DNA of 64,000 bases from Lingula anatina (Eukaryota > Brachiopoda > Lingulata > Lingulida > Lingulidae). Below, piece by piece: positions 26,001 to 39,000 of the stretch. The DNA lies in assembly GCF_001039355.2 (NCBI RefSeq), contig NW_019775825.1, forward strand, positions 125,942 through 189,941, given 5' to 3'. The translations under genes were made by a program, and so were the position numbers. Below the pieces are notes generated by a model, which saw only the letters and a list, made by a program, of their open reading frames with translations, was not told where the DNA came from and did not search any database. Each line of letters begins with the position of its first letter. Positions within the stretch are counted from its first letter, which is position 1.

Positions 26001-29000
26001 TTTGATGTCAGATAGTTGTAAAAAAGGTTAAATAATTGTTGAAATCCACTTAGAAGTTTGGTATTGAGACATAGAGTCACTTTCTTGTTTAGCCAGTAGC
26101 ATGGTTAGTGCTAAATGTCTCATACATAAAAGACATTTTGACGTTATGCCCTGAACAAGTGAACTGGTTTTGTTCAGGTACCTTGTCAAGAACATTCAAA
26201 TTTTTATATACTTGGGAGACTGAAACCCTGTTGATAACGAAGATCATAATGGTGAGAAATGTGATATTTTAGGTGTGTGGGGTCCTCACTTGATTGTGGT
26301 ACCTACAAGTGTAATGTTGAATTGGGAGATGGAGCTCAAGAAGTGGTGCCCTGCATTTAAAATCCTTACATACTATGGGAATCAAAAAGAGAGAAAACAG
26401 AAAAGACAGGTATAGTCTACTGCTATGTTTTATGTCGTCAGTATTTTTTTCCTTTTTTTCAGCATTTTGGGGTTTGTGGAGGTTATTGAAAATCTTGTCA
26501 TGATAAACTCTTTACTTTCGTTGATTGATAACGTCCTCAACTTGGCAACTTTAAAAACGGCAAAACTGAAATCAAAGAGACTCACTTTCAACAGAGAAAA
26601 GTTGATTGTACATGTAGAGAAATTTTGAATTTTATTTTAGGGTTGGACCAAAACCAATGCTTTCCACGTGTGCATTACTTCTTATAAACTTGTGATACAA
26701 GACCACCAGGCATTCAGGCGGAAGAAGTGGAAATATTTCATTCTTGATGAGGTGAGGGATTTGCATTTTCCTTAGTTATTGGGAGGTGGTCATCTTGTTG
26801 CTATGATGAACTTTTTATTGCTTACCAAATATGACTTCTTATGATTTCAACTCACAGCGCTCTGAGCAACAATTACAGAAATATTTAAAAATTAACAAGA
26901 TGTTAAACCATAAAGGAGACAGTTTTGGGGCATGCTGAAGTCTTTCTGTTTTATTTTTTCCAGGCACAAAATATAAAAAATTTCAAGTCTCAGAGATGGC
27001 AAACCCTCCTGAACTTCTCTAGCCAGCGGAGGTTGCTCCTGACAGGTACTCCCCTCCAGAACAACCTGATGGAACTGTGGTCCCTTATGCACTTCCTGAT
27101 GCCCCACGTGTTTCAGTCTCACAGGGAGTTCAAGGAGTGGTTTGCCAACCCACTGTCAGGGATGATTGAGGGCAGTCAGGAGTACAATGAGAATCTCATC
27201 AGGCGTTTACACAAGGTAAATGACTGGCTTGGGTGCTTTTATTGCCTTCTTTTTTGTTTCATTTGCTTGGAAAATGCAAGGTTACAGCACTTTTCTATGC
27301 TTTATTCTTGTAATTGTGCTTATTGTTTACACAAAGAAGTCATCACAGTCTGCACTAATCAATGTTCCTGCAATATGATCTGCATGAGGCATAATCACTA
27401 GAATGCTATTTCCCCATGAGCATTGTAGATCAAGGGTCTCGTATAGCAAGTCTGGTCTGCACTGTGTGCTTGCTGCTATTGTCTTGAGCTTAAGTGCATG
27501 AACAGAGACAACTATGCATACTGTAATTGCATGATTTGAGGCTTCTACTGACTGGAGTGCTTTGCTTACAATGAGCATTTTGGATCAAAAGTCTCAGAGA
27601 GAAAATCTGAGCATGCAGCAATAGTTTATATATTTACAGAAGCTGTGTTGCATGAACAGACACATTTTCATAATTCTCAAAAAATGATAGAAAGTGAATA
27701 GGTTGGTAGGTGTGGGTTTAAATACATCTTGGTTGTTTTAGGTGCTTCGTCCATTTTTACTGAGGAGGTTAAAGGCAGATGTGGAGAAACAAATGCCAAA
27801 GAAGTATGAACATGTTGTGATGTGTCGCCTGTCCAAGCGCCAGAGGTTTCTGTATGACGATTTCATGGCCCAGGCAAAGTATGCTTACAATTATTTATTT
27901 TTATTTTATTTATTTTTTTTATTTTTTTTTTAATCATAGTATACTGATATTTTCATGTTTGAACATAGGTTCAAGTCAGATGTTTCATAGTGATGGCATT
28001 TTGGTCAAGATATTCAGTCTTTTTCAACCAAATCAAAATCAAAAATTTTTTGGATTCCAGGACAAAAGAGATGCTGGCGTCTGGGCATTTCATGAGTGTC
28101 ATCAACATTCTCATGCAACTCAGGAAAGTGTGCAACCATCCCAATTTGTTTGATCCACGTCCTATCATGTCGCCATTCCAAACTGAGGGCATCACGTACC
28201 AGACAGCTTCTGCTGTGCTAAGGGCTCTGGACTATGATCCATTCAAGGTGAGGATGGGAGAAAAGACCTTATGTGTTGAGGCATAGAGTCACTGGTATGT
28301 TTACCTCATAACATAGGTAGTGCTATTTGCCTCGTACAGTAAAAGTCTGATCTTTATGCCCTGGGCAAATGTTGGTTTTGCACAGATACCTGGTCAGAAA
28401 CATTTGAATTTGTAGGGAAACTAGACATAGACTAGATAAATAGTTGACACCAGATCCACTGCAGTGCATCTGTATCACAAACCTTCATTTTACAATTCTT
28501 TATATTTCAGCATGTAAACCTGCAGGCTCTCAGTCCAAGCCTTGCTACCCTGGAGCTGTCCCTGCCTGCCTATGCAGCCCACAGAGTGAAGAAACTACAG
28601 ACTCCCAAACCTCTCATAGTGGAAATTGACAGTCAACCAGAGCCAGTGCCCAGACCAAAGCCTTTCAAACTAAAAGACTTTGTACTCAGGAGTGCATCGC
28701 CTAGTGTTCAGGTAAGCTGCCTCGAATTGTTCTCGAAATCTTTGAAGTTAAAACCTTATGGTGCAAGGTTAAATAAAGAAGATGAGGAAAATGCATTTTG
28801 GTATGATTTTATGCATTGAAGAAAGTTTTATTTTAAAACTTGTTAGTTAGGTTTGGTAATCTAATGAGACACAAAATCACCAGTTGGTCTTGATGTGGCT
28901 TAATGGATTGAGTTGTCTCAGACAACAAGTCTGCTCCCAATCATCTGATTGTTTCATAATAAGATTCTCGGGTGTGGAAACAGATACAGGTGTAATTAGG

Positions 29001-29626
29001 GTTCACATAGTACAGAGGAGGTTTCTTTAAGAGGAACCGAGTCCTGGTTGATGGATTTGAATAGTCTCTTAATTATCCACATTTCTCATTCTAGAGTGGT
29101 CGCCTGTCTCCATTTGCGCCCATCCAGCAGAGATCAGCCTCCCCACTTCCCGGGAAGTCTCCTTTAACAAGGTCTCCAGCCTCCACGCCCACTCCTCTGC
29201 AAGGTAAATCTTTTATCACATGTATAGGAAAGTTCTCAATCTCTTGAATATTGTGTAAATATTGCTATGATGAACTATTACTTGCTTACCAAATATGAAT
29301 TTGGTGATTTCAACTCACAGCGCTCTGAGCAATATTCCATGTAAAATAATTCTGTCTCTGTTTGATCTGGTTTGATAAAAAGGTTGTGTTTTTGTTTTGA
29401 TAAGCTAAAACAGCCAATATTGTATTTCAGTGAGAATCCAAGGCTCCCCCTCCCCCTCTCTGATTGTTCCAACCTCAATCAATACAACCCAGCCAGAGCA
29501 GTTGCCAGGGTATACGGGGCCTGCTAGAGCTTCCACACCTGGGCAAGGTAAGAAACATTGTGGAGGCAAACTGATGTCATTGTCAGAACATACATGTAAC
29601 GACTTAGTGGTTAGAAGCAGGGACTT

Positions 29627-29674
<48 letters not shown>

Positions 29675-32600
29675 TTGAAGTAAGAGATAAGTGTTTGGGT
29701 GGTAGCAGTTTTTATTTATGGGATTTGTGGATATTTAACTTTCATCTGCTCTTTTTAATTAGGCCTTTATCTAGCTACTCCCCTGCCAAGCACTTGGATA
29801 GTTGGATTCAGCCTGTACTGTACAGAATTGTTTCCTTTCAGGTCTATTACTGGCCTCCAGCACCCAGTCTCTGTCTACTGGTCAGCTAGGCAGCCAGTCC
29901 CAGCCTATCACTGTACAGATACACCACACCCAGCAAGGTACCAGGCTATTGATCCCATCTAGCCAGCTAACACAGCTACCTGGTATTGCTTTTACTTTCC
30001 ACTTTATCTATTATGCACATATTCATACAATGGCAAGTTCAGTTAGCTTGGAATCAAGGCAAAACTGAACTTTCCTGTGGTGTGAGATGACAGCACTTTT
30101 GCATTGTGGTTTCTTAACCTAGTAGTTTGATCAGTAGATGCTTTGATACTGTGTTAATTAAAGACTCCTAGTTCCCACTTTGAAGTGTATTTAAATTTCC
30201 TCTTAAGCATTTACATTGGTGTTTCTAGTTCAATTGTACTAAGCTTGGTAATCTAGTTCCTTTGAATAGAGGTAGAGCATTAAAGGGATAATAACTCTTC
30301 GTATGAGATCTATATTTCACAATAAAAACATTGTGAACAACTCATAGAAATATAATATATTCTGTTGTACCACAAAAACGGCAGTTATAGCTATTATTCT
30401 GATATCTGAGCTTGTCTTTAGACCACGTGACCTCCATTGATGGCTATACTCTGTTATAATCTCTTATTAGATTATAACAAAAAACCAAACTTTTTAGAAA
30501 AAACCAGGGACTAACTTTTAATGTAAAAATGGATTCATTAACCTTTGGTAAGTATGGGAAAATTGTTGTTTACTCCAGGAAAATTCATTTTTTGGCCAAA
30601 ACGAAGAGTTATTATCCCTTTAATGTTTTGGCTGACTTTTGAAATAAGAGCCCCGCTCTATGGTACTTCTAGTTCCTAAGCTTTCCATTTTGTTTTCAGC
30701 TGGTTTCCTACAGATAGTACAGAGTTCCACTGGTCAGCACATACTGACCACTGCGGCCACCTCTCAGGGCACCCCAGTCCAGGCCGTGGCTCCGGTCCAG
30801 ACCACCACCACCACCACTGCTGCCTCGGCCAGCCCTGTGCCCAGCACCACTGTGGTCAGGGCAGCTTCTCCTGCTGCCTCAGTGGTCACAGTGAGGTCAG
30901 CCTCCCCAGCCACGTCAGCAGCAGGGGTGAGGGCGGGGTCTCCTGCAGTGTCCATCACTGGGACAGCTGTGAGAGCTGCCTCACCTGCAACATCAGCCTC
31001 AGCGGCAACAGTTACTTGTAAGTGGGGAAAGACAGATGTACAGTGTTGGCCTTCATGTTGCCAGTTTGGATTAATACATTTGATACTTGATATCTGAAAG
31101 CGAGTCAATTTCTTAATTTAAAAAAAATGGGGGCCCCCAAATGTGTTTGTAGGTGGCTCATCATGTTCAAAAGTATGTTTAAACAAAATTTGTAACCAAC
31201 TATGAAAAATGTTCAGAGTAATAGAAAAATTTATTCTGTATTTTAATTACTATTTCAGTAATGAATGGCCTTCCTCCAGTGAGTACACCAACCACTCCTG
31301 TCTCTACCCCTAAGTCTACACTGCCTGTCAGCAGTTCAGTAGTAGTTACACCTAAACCTGTGGTACGGGTGTCTCCCATGTCTGTGGAAAGCGCAGCAGT
31401 TAGTGGTAAGTTAGGTCTTTAACTTGTTAAATATGTTGATAATGTGGTAAAAACAAACCTGAACTTAGAAAGAAAAGTGATGTGATGAGATTAACGGATT
31501 CCCCTTCATGATGCATTCATGACAATCCGAAATCTGATACTTTTTGATTACCTTTTGAAGTAGTCAGATGACTAACAGAAAACATAAACTCCTGATGAAC
31601 ATTATAGTAAGAACTGTATATATTCCAACTCCTGAAGCTAGCTCTAATTGTCTGAATGTTAACAATCTCCAGCCTCATCAAGCCAGCCTGCAGCATCCAC
31701 CCCTAGTAAATCTGTGATTGGTACTAGAAGCCAGAGAAAAAGCTTAGAGAAAGCCAAAGAAGCTCCAGAAAAATCACCATTTTATTTGGTAAGAAGTGCA
31801 CTTTTCAGTTTTTGTTGCCTTAAAGCATTCTGCCCAGAAAAAGACATATTGCATTCCATTGGCATGTTGTTCATATGATTTTTAAATCTTCATAATTTGA
31901 GATAAATGTGCAAAATATTTATAGCATTCATTTATTTTCAAAAGGAGTCCTTAGCACAAAAAAGAGCAGAGCATCGTCAAGAAAAGCTGGAAAGGATAGC
32001 TAAAATCAATGCCAGGCACTGTGACTGGAAACCAGTTTATGGCCAAGATTTATGTGCTGCTGTGGATGTTCTCAGTGGATTAAAAAGCACTACAGTGCTG
32101 GACAATACAATGCGTGGCTTGGGCTATGTAAACTGTTATCATGCTCAGCATAGGAGTAAGCTATACAACCCTGAGATGTACTACAGGTGGACACAACCTT
32201 TAATGGATATTGTACACACACCTGAGAAATATGTGGAAGAAATGAAAGACATTTTAGAAAGGTATCGCACAATTTGTGTTCTGAAATACAGAATAGTGGT
32301 GCTGTAGAAAAATGGTTTTGAAATTCTATAGTTCAGATGATGGTTATTGTTGAAAAAGCAAAGGAGGAGAAACCAGTTGATGCTATCTATCAATATCAAT
32401 TGTTTTAATAATCAATAAAAATTGTCTTCAGCTTATTAATTAACTCAAATTTATTTTTCAGATATTGCTTTTTGATACCCCCAGTCAAAGCCCCAGAGAT
32501 CACTATGCATGCCTCTCATCCCCCTCCCTCACTGCTAACAGAGAGAAGAACCAGGTACTTCACCCTGCAGACTGCACTCTCGCCTAAAGCCATGTGCCTG

Positions 32601-35600
32601 CACAAGATGGCAACCAATATGATGGTGTGGTTCCCTGAACCCAGACTCATACAGTATGACTGTGGTATGTGTAATTAATATGCAATTATAATTTACTCCA
32701 TGTCAGAAGTTGAAAACATAATCTACATTTCAGTTGCATAACTATATTTAGTAATTATTGACAATTTAAAAGTTTTAGTTTCAGGTTAGCTTATTGCGAA
32801 TATATGTTTCATTATAGAACAATTTCCTAATTTATTTGCACATGACAAAATGTCTATTGTAGTGACATGTGCCACTTAACAATTTTCTAGGCAAGTTACA
32901 GACCCTAGCTGTGCTGCTGAGAAGGCTGAAGAGTGAGGGCCACAAGGTGTTAATATTCACCCAGATGACCAAAATGCTGGACGTACTGGAGGTCTTCCTC
33001 AGCTATCACGGCCACAGGTACCTCAGACTTGACGGTACAACCAGGGTAGAAATGAGGCAGGCTCTCATGGAGAGATTTAACATGGACAAGAGGATATTTG
33101 CCTTCATTTTGTCTACGCGCTCTGGTGGACTGGGAATGAACCTTACTGGGGCAGATACTGTGATTTTCTACGACAGCGACTGGAATCCAACCATGGATGC
33201 TCAAGCTCAGGACAGGTGCCATAGGATAGGACAGACCAGGGATGTTCACATATACAGGTGAGGTTAATACTGTCACAGAGTTTTGGCAGACCTGAGAGGA
33301 AAATATGAAGAAGTTTAAAGCAATTGAAAATTGTGCTGTTTTTATTAAAATTTATAATGTTACAATTATCAAATGGTGAACTGATCAGTTTTTATAGTAA
33401 ACTAATTCTATTTTAATTTACTTGATTTTATCCAGGTTAATAAGTGAAAAGACAGTAGAAGAAAATATTTTAAAGAAAGCTAGTCAGAAGAGGCTACTGG
33501 GGGATGTGGCAATAGAAGGAGGGAATTTCACAACTGCTTTCTTCAGACAGGTAAGAAGAGGAATTCAAACAATGATATTAATAAAATGTCTTGAAATTAA
33601 CGAATAAATTGATAAAAAAGTAATTGAAAAATGTCTATCTAGTTCTATTAAAGCTGTAGGTCTCATGGGTGAAATTATGTGTTAAAAGAAAAATGTATAT
33701 ACAGGTTGTTAGAAAATTGGCCATTTACCAAGACCAGTTGACCTGTTTGAGTTAACTGTGTTGTGACCTTGGCCACAGATCAACCACCATTAGGTGGTCA
33801 GCTCTCTCATCAAGACTGACCTCCTAGTGGGACATGCATCTCCTCTTGTTGACCTAGTGGGACATGTCTCATTCATGTTGACCTAGTGGGACACATTTCA
33901 GCCATGTTGGCCTAGTGGGACGTACATCTCTCATAGACACAAGTAAAAGCATTTGTGTCAATATAATTTCAGAATACTATCCAAGAGCTGTTTGAGGAGC
34001 CAAGTGGCTTGGACTCTCTGGTGAAAGAGAAGGCTGAGAAAGCTGCTGCACAACAGGCAGTGAAGACAACACAGCCAGCTCCAGAACTGTCTGAATCCCA
34101 GCTTGAACAGGTAATTTAACCATAAAAGATTGCACTGGTAAGAAATAATGTTAACCACTGGCCAAACGGCTGGGAATAAGCTGAATGAGTGAAATAATTC
34201 AGATGTTTGTGTTGTATAGGGTAAGGCAACATGTAGAACTTTGAATTTTTTTACCAGTGTGGAACTTAGGGTAAGTCTAATGAGAAAACACTGAAAGTGT
34301 GCATTGTTTTAGATTTGATTTAATAACCAGTTATATATTTCTCCCCCAGGCTCTATGTGATGCTGAGGATGAGACTGATGTCCAGGCTGCTAAAATAGTC
34401 CATGCAGAACAGAAGGCTGAGCTGGCAGAGTTTGATGAAACCATTCCATGGGACGAGACGGAAGCTGCGCGCAGGGAGGAGGAGTCCAAGGTGGAGAAGG
34501 AACTCAGCATGCTGGAAAATGAGGTAAGCAAATGTATGTAAAAGCCTCCGAGATGTTCAAGTTTAATGTTAACAGTTTGAGCATTTGTTTCATGTCTCCG
34601 TAACTGAAGCCATTTATTTTCTCTCCAGTATCTTTCTTGCATTTATGAACATTATGCTGATATTTTGTAACTTGATCTCAAAACATTTTCTTCACTTTCA
34701 GCTGATGTCAGTTGAGCGTTATGCAGTCAAGTTTGTAGAATCCCAAATAGAACCCTTTAATGTGGAGGAACTGAAACAAGCAGAGGTGTGTATTAATCTA
34801 ATGCAGACATAAAATTTAAAGTTTAATATCTATTACCAGAAGTCGTATTCGCAGGTTTAGGACCTCACATCTTTTAGTTGTAATTTTTTTTTCCTGGAAG
34901 ACGTATTGAATGAAAAGTTGGTAAAATGTGCTGTATATTTGTCAATTTAGGATGCAATTGACTCGGCAAAGAAAGACTGGGAGCTGAACAGGCTGAAAGC
35001 ATTAAAGGAGGAAGAAGAGAGGCGCCTGGAGATAGAGGAAGATGAGATGTTGTTTACATACTCTCGAGATGATGCTTGTAATCAGGTGAAAAGAAAGAAA
35101 AAGACTGCAAAGGTAGCAAGTAAAGATAGGGAAGATGTGTCCAAAGTGAAGGATGGAGAGTTGAACGGCTCCAAACCGCTGAGATTGCCAACCCGCCACA
35201 GTTCTCGGGCAGCTAGCAGAGCTAGCACTCCTAATCAGTCTGAAGCTGCTGGTGGTGGTGGTAGTAAGAATAGAGCTAGTAAAGACTGTAAAGGCAGTAG
35301 TTCTAAGTCAGAGGAGTCTGAGAGTATAGGTAGTCCCCGCACTAGATCCAGACCAGGGTCTGTAGACAATGAGGCAAACAAGACACCTCTTAGAATAGTG
35401 ATACCAAAGCAAAGCCCTAGGTCCAATTCTGCTGTAACTAGTCCTAAGCAAGGTACAAAGTCCAAACTCCTCAGTCCGAGATCCTCCTCTTCTAATTCGA
35501 CCCCCAAGGTCAGTCCGAGGTCAACCCCCAAAAGTAGCCCCAAGTCCAACATGTCTTCCCCCAAAGAGATTGTAGTGCCTGTATCCTGGTCCAACCCAAA

Positions 35601-36060
35601 CTTAGTGATACGTACCAGGCGTGCTTCTGCACAGACTAGGTTCAGGCAGGACTCTGAGAGCAGTGAGGTGGATGTGGTGTCCGTATGTACTGATACCACC
35701 CCATCTCTACTGAGACCAACTCCTCCTGTTATAGGTGCAAGGAAAGTAGTTAAGTTAAGCCATAGTGCCCCCCAGTTACAGCTGTCCAACAGTTTGGCCG
35801 AGGTCCAAGAAGTATTGAATCATGTAGCAGAAGTCAAAGAGAGCCCTCCCAGTATAAAACGCCCTTTACTCACTCACCCTGTGTGTCCAGAGTTGAACAA
35901 TATACCTGATAATACTGAGGTAGTTCATACAAACAATGGGGGACCTCTCCATATATCCACTGCTAGTGAAACTGAGCTTGGGAACCAAGACAGCAGTGCC
36001 CTTTCTCCACAGAAAATGTTAACAGAAAGACACTGGACAGATGCTCTTAACTTCAGTTGA
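20099..36060 (+). CDS. dom: Domino, short SRCAP-like isoform
   Basis: This uses the same first 34 exons, then reads through the donor at 35085/35086 so that the exon runs 34951-36060, ending in TGA. The total is 6963 nt, 2320 aa. The added tail of 325 residues stays open for about 975 nt. It is basic and Ser/Pro-rich, with a KRKKK start, [16 protein letters not shown], and repeated SPR/SPK motifs ([28 protein letters not shown]) that resemble proline-directed kinase sites or minor-groove-binding SPKK-type motifs. No SANT, polyQ or AT-hook (GRP core) is seen in it. A poly(A) signal (36501) follows. By analogy with Drosophila Domino-B this would be the SWR1/SRCAP-type subunit. Evidence is the open frame, the poly(A) signal and homology logic; transcripts are needed for proof. 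Confidence 0.72.
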
Positions 36061-39000
36061 CTTCAAACTTACTCAAGTTCTGTGGAATTCTTTATTTTAT
36101 CATGTTGAAAATTAAATGCTGTTGTAAGACTGAAGAACTACACATTCAAGAGAAAATTATGGTGGTAATTCAAGTATGTTGATTAATTTACTTCAGTTCA
36201 ATTGAAAGAAAAGGGCAATAGCTGTTGTGATATGTTACAAGGTTCAACATTTAAGTAAATAATTGGTCATAAATAATTTAAGGTAGGCAAAGGCCTTGAG
36301 GAACTTCAATTAATGAATATATAATAGAATTGCTGTTGGACAAGATGATACTTGGTTATGTTGAGCCTTGTGTTAAATGAAGCTGTTGTTTTCTATATGA
36401 AGGCTAGAAAGCCAAATCTTGTTGAAATCGAAGTTCACTTCAGAGGCTGTTGTAATTTCCTGATCATCTGGTTAGAATATTGCATGCAAAAGTGAAGAAA
36501 AATAAAATTGTTTTGTTATCAGCTGCTGTTGTTGTATCTCATTCAATCTACTTGGTGTGCACAGAGGAACAGCTATATGATCCAAGGTTTCTATGGTGTC
36601 AGTATGTATCTCTTTCTCTTATTGTCACACTGGCATTTGGGGGCAGAAATGGTCACCTGAACTGTCAGTGGGAGTGGCAGATCATTGTGACAACTGCTGC
36701 TCATACTGCCAGTGGGAGGGGCAGTGCCACTCAAACTGCTAGTCTGTCATCAGTGGGAGTGGTCAGGCCAGGCGTGTTACATGTAGAACTTCTTGTAGCT
36801 TTACTTCCACCACATTTTGGTTAAGTTGGGTTTTGAGAATTTGTGCTTTGATTGCATGGCACCAAAGACCTTGTATCACGCTGTAGCCTCACCAGCCTGC
36901 CAAGGAAAGAGAATGAGATACACACATGCACAAACACAGGGGGCGCGTTAAGACCTGGGTACTGGATGGTTTCCCTTAATGGAATGATTAAACTAATCCT
37001 CAAAATCTCTCTCTATAGAGGACACAAACTATTCCTCTATACAAATATTTGGGAATGGCAGTTTACTCTTTGTGGGATGGGCACATTCATTTTCAGAAAA
37101 GAAAGTAATTCAAGGAAAAAAGTAAAGTTTCATTCATGCAGTTAATATTGTCAGTGTGTAAAATGCACTAACCACCACCCCCACCCCCCCCACTTAAAAA
37201 AATGAATTTTTAAAAATAAATAATTACATGAGAAACTGACAAAAACATGTTCTATGATTTAAAAATGGATTTGTTCAATCAAAAGAGAAAATGGCATGGG
37301 GGGGACTTAAGAAACCAGATGGCCAAAAAATTACCAGCACCTGAAGAGTTTCCTGCCATGCTTTAATGGTGATGTTCTCCCTCCTCTTCCTCAGGTATAT
37401 GTGTGTGATTTCACTGGGGAACACATGCCGGTAAGTTAACACAATTAAACATCAGCATATTATTGAAAACAATTCTTAATATAAGTAAAAGGTAACCAAA
37501 GAGTATCCATTGTTCCTTTTACATAATGACATTTGCAATGAACAAAAGAATGAAAGCTATAATTTTTTCCTATTCAAAAAAGCAAATACAGTTTTCCTTA
37601 TTGATACAATGGAAGAATTCTTCCTTTTGTCACATAAGACACCAGTAATTCTTACCCTCACTGAAATGTGAACACTAAAGAAGTGAGAACGAAAGCAATT
37701 CAAACTGGAATGTTTAACTATTGCAAAATATAAGTTGTACATTTTGTCACATGTATATATCTTTGTGTGCAGTCAGTGACAAAACTCACTTTGGAACCAA
37801 TAGTGTTCAAAAGATTCAACTAGTATCAGAAAAAATTGTTCCACAAGATTTGTTCAAAACTAACAATACTTGGAAATTAAAGTTGACAAGTTAATATGAA
37901 GTCTACCATGTATTCAGATCTGGGTCCTTTTCACTTTGCAATGCTTAAACATAGATTGTATATGTTACATTACATTGTACATTATATTTATCCAGATCTG
38001 GGCCCCTCCCACCCCGCCCCAGGATGATAATGATGTGTACATAGACCAGACCCTGTGCTTCCTTTATGAGCCCAGTGTAATGACAGAGATGCAGCTGCCA
38101 CCTATCTATGTGAAGAAAGAGCCAAGAAGAACACGCCTGGACTCAATTGCAGGTAAGTTTCACATATTAGAGCAAATAAAACTTCCTGGCTGCAGATGCT
38201 GTTAAATTCTCCAATATTTATTCTTTGTTATGTGTAAGTTTCAGTCAAAATATATCAGAAGTACAAAAATATATAGATTAAATATCTAAAAGCAAGTGAA
38301 TTCTTTAATTTCTACATAACAAATCTTATTTGTAGCTCGTAAACACAAAGTAAGGAAGGACGAACACGCCAGAATACCTAGGTCTCTTTTCGACCGCCCA
38401 ACTGCGGCATTGCTGAAGATGCGCAGAGAAGCCAAGCTGCACAAGTTCAAGCAGGGTCTGATACGGCAGCAGTACCCTGGTATCTTGCCACAGAAGGCCA
38501 TGATAGAGCCTCCCACAGACCATCCTGAGTGGCTGATCCACGAAGACTGGGCATTGCTACAGGTGAGACAGTGGCACATCCAACACAGTGGCGTCGAGTA
38601 TTGTATGTATTTTAAGCGCGGAACTGTCTACATAGACTTAATGATTTTGTGGCCCACAACTGTTTAAAAAAAAACAAGAGTTATGTTAAGTATAACACAT
38701 AACTGGGGTAGCGCTAACACTCTCCAATTTAGCCAAATGCTAAAACTGACCGAAATTGGCTAAACAAATTAGAGTTGATTTGACTCATTTTAGTCAAATT
38801 TAAACCATTTGGACAAAAAAAGCAATGAAAAAGTAGTAATTTGGCTAAACGAAAAAAAATTGCTAGCGCCACCCCAGCATAAGCTTACTTAAAATCTGTC
38901 ACCAAGTTCATCTCTTCATCTCCAAAAGTATAATTCCTGACATTATCTTTGGTCTCAACTTACTTTATGATCACATTGTACTCCAGGCTGTCCAAGCTCT

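Noticed and set aside
30764-31108. Minus-strand Ala/Val-rich frame opposite a domino exon
   Set aside because: Low-complexity shadow of the Ala/Ser/Thr-rich coding exon 30700-31017.
35235-35789. Long minus-strand open frame (184 codons) opposite the short-isoform tail of domino
   Set aside because: It is the antisense shadow of a Ser/Pro-rich coding exon; no splice sites, start context or homology support it.
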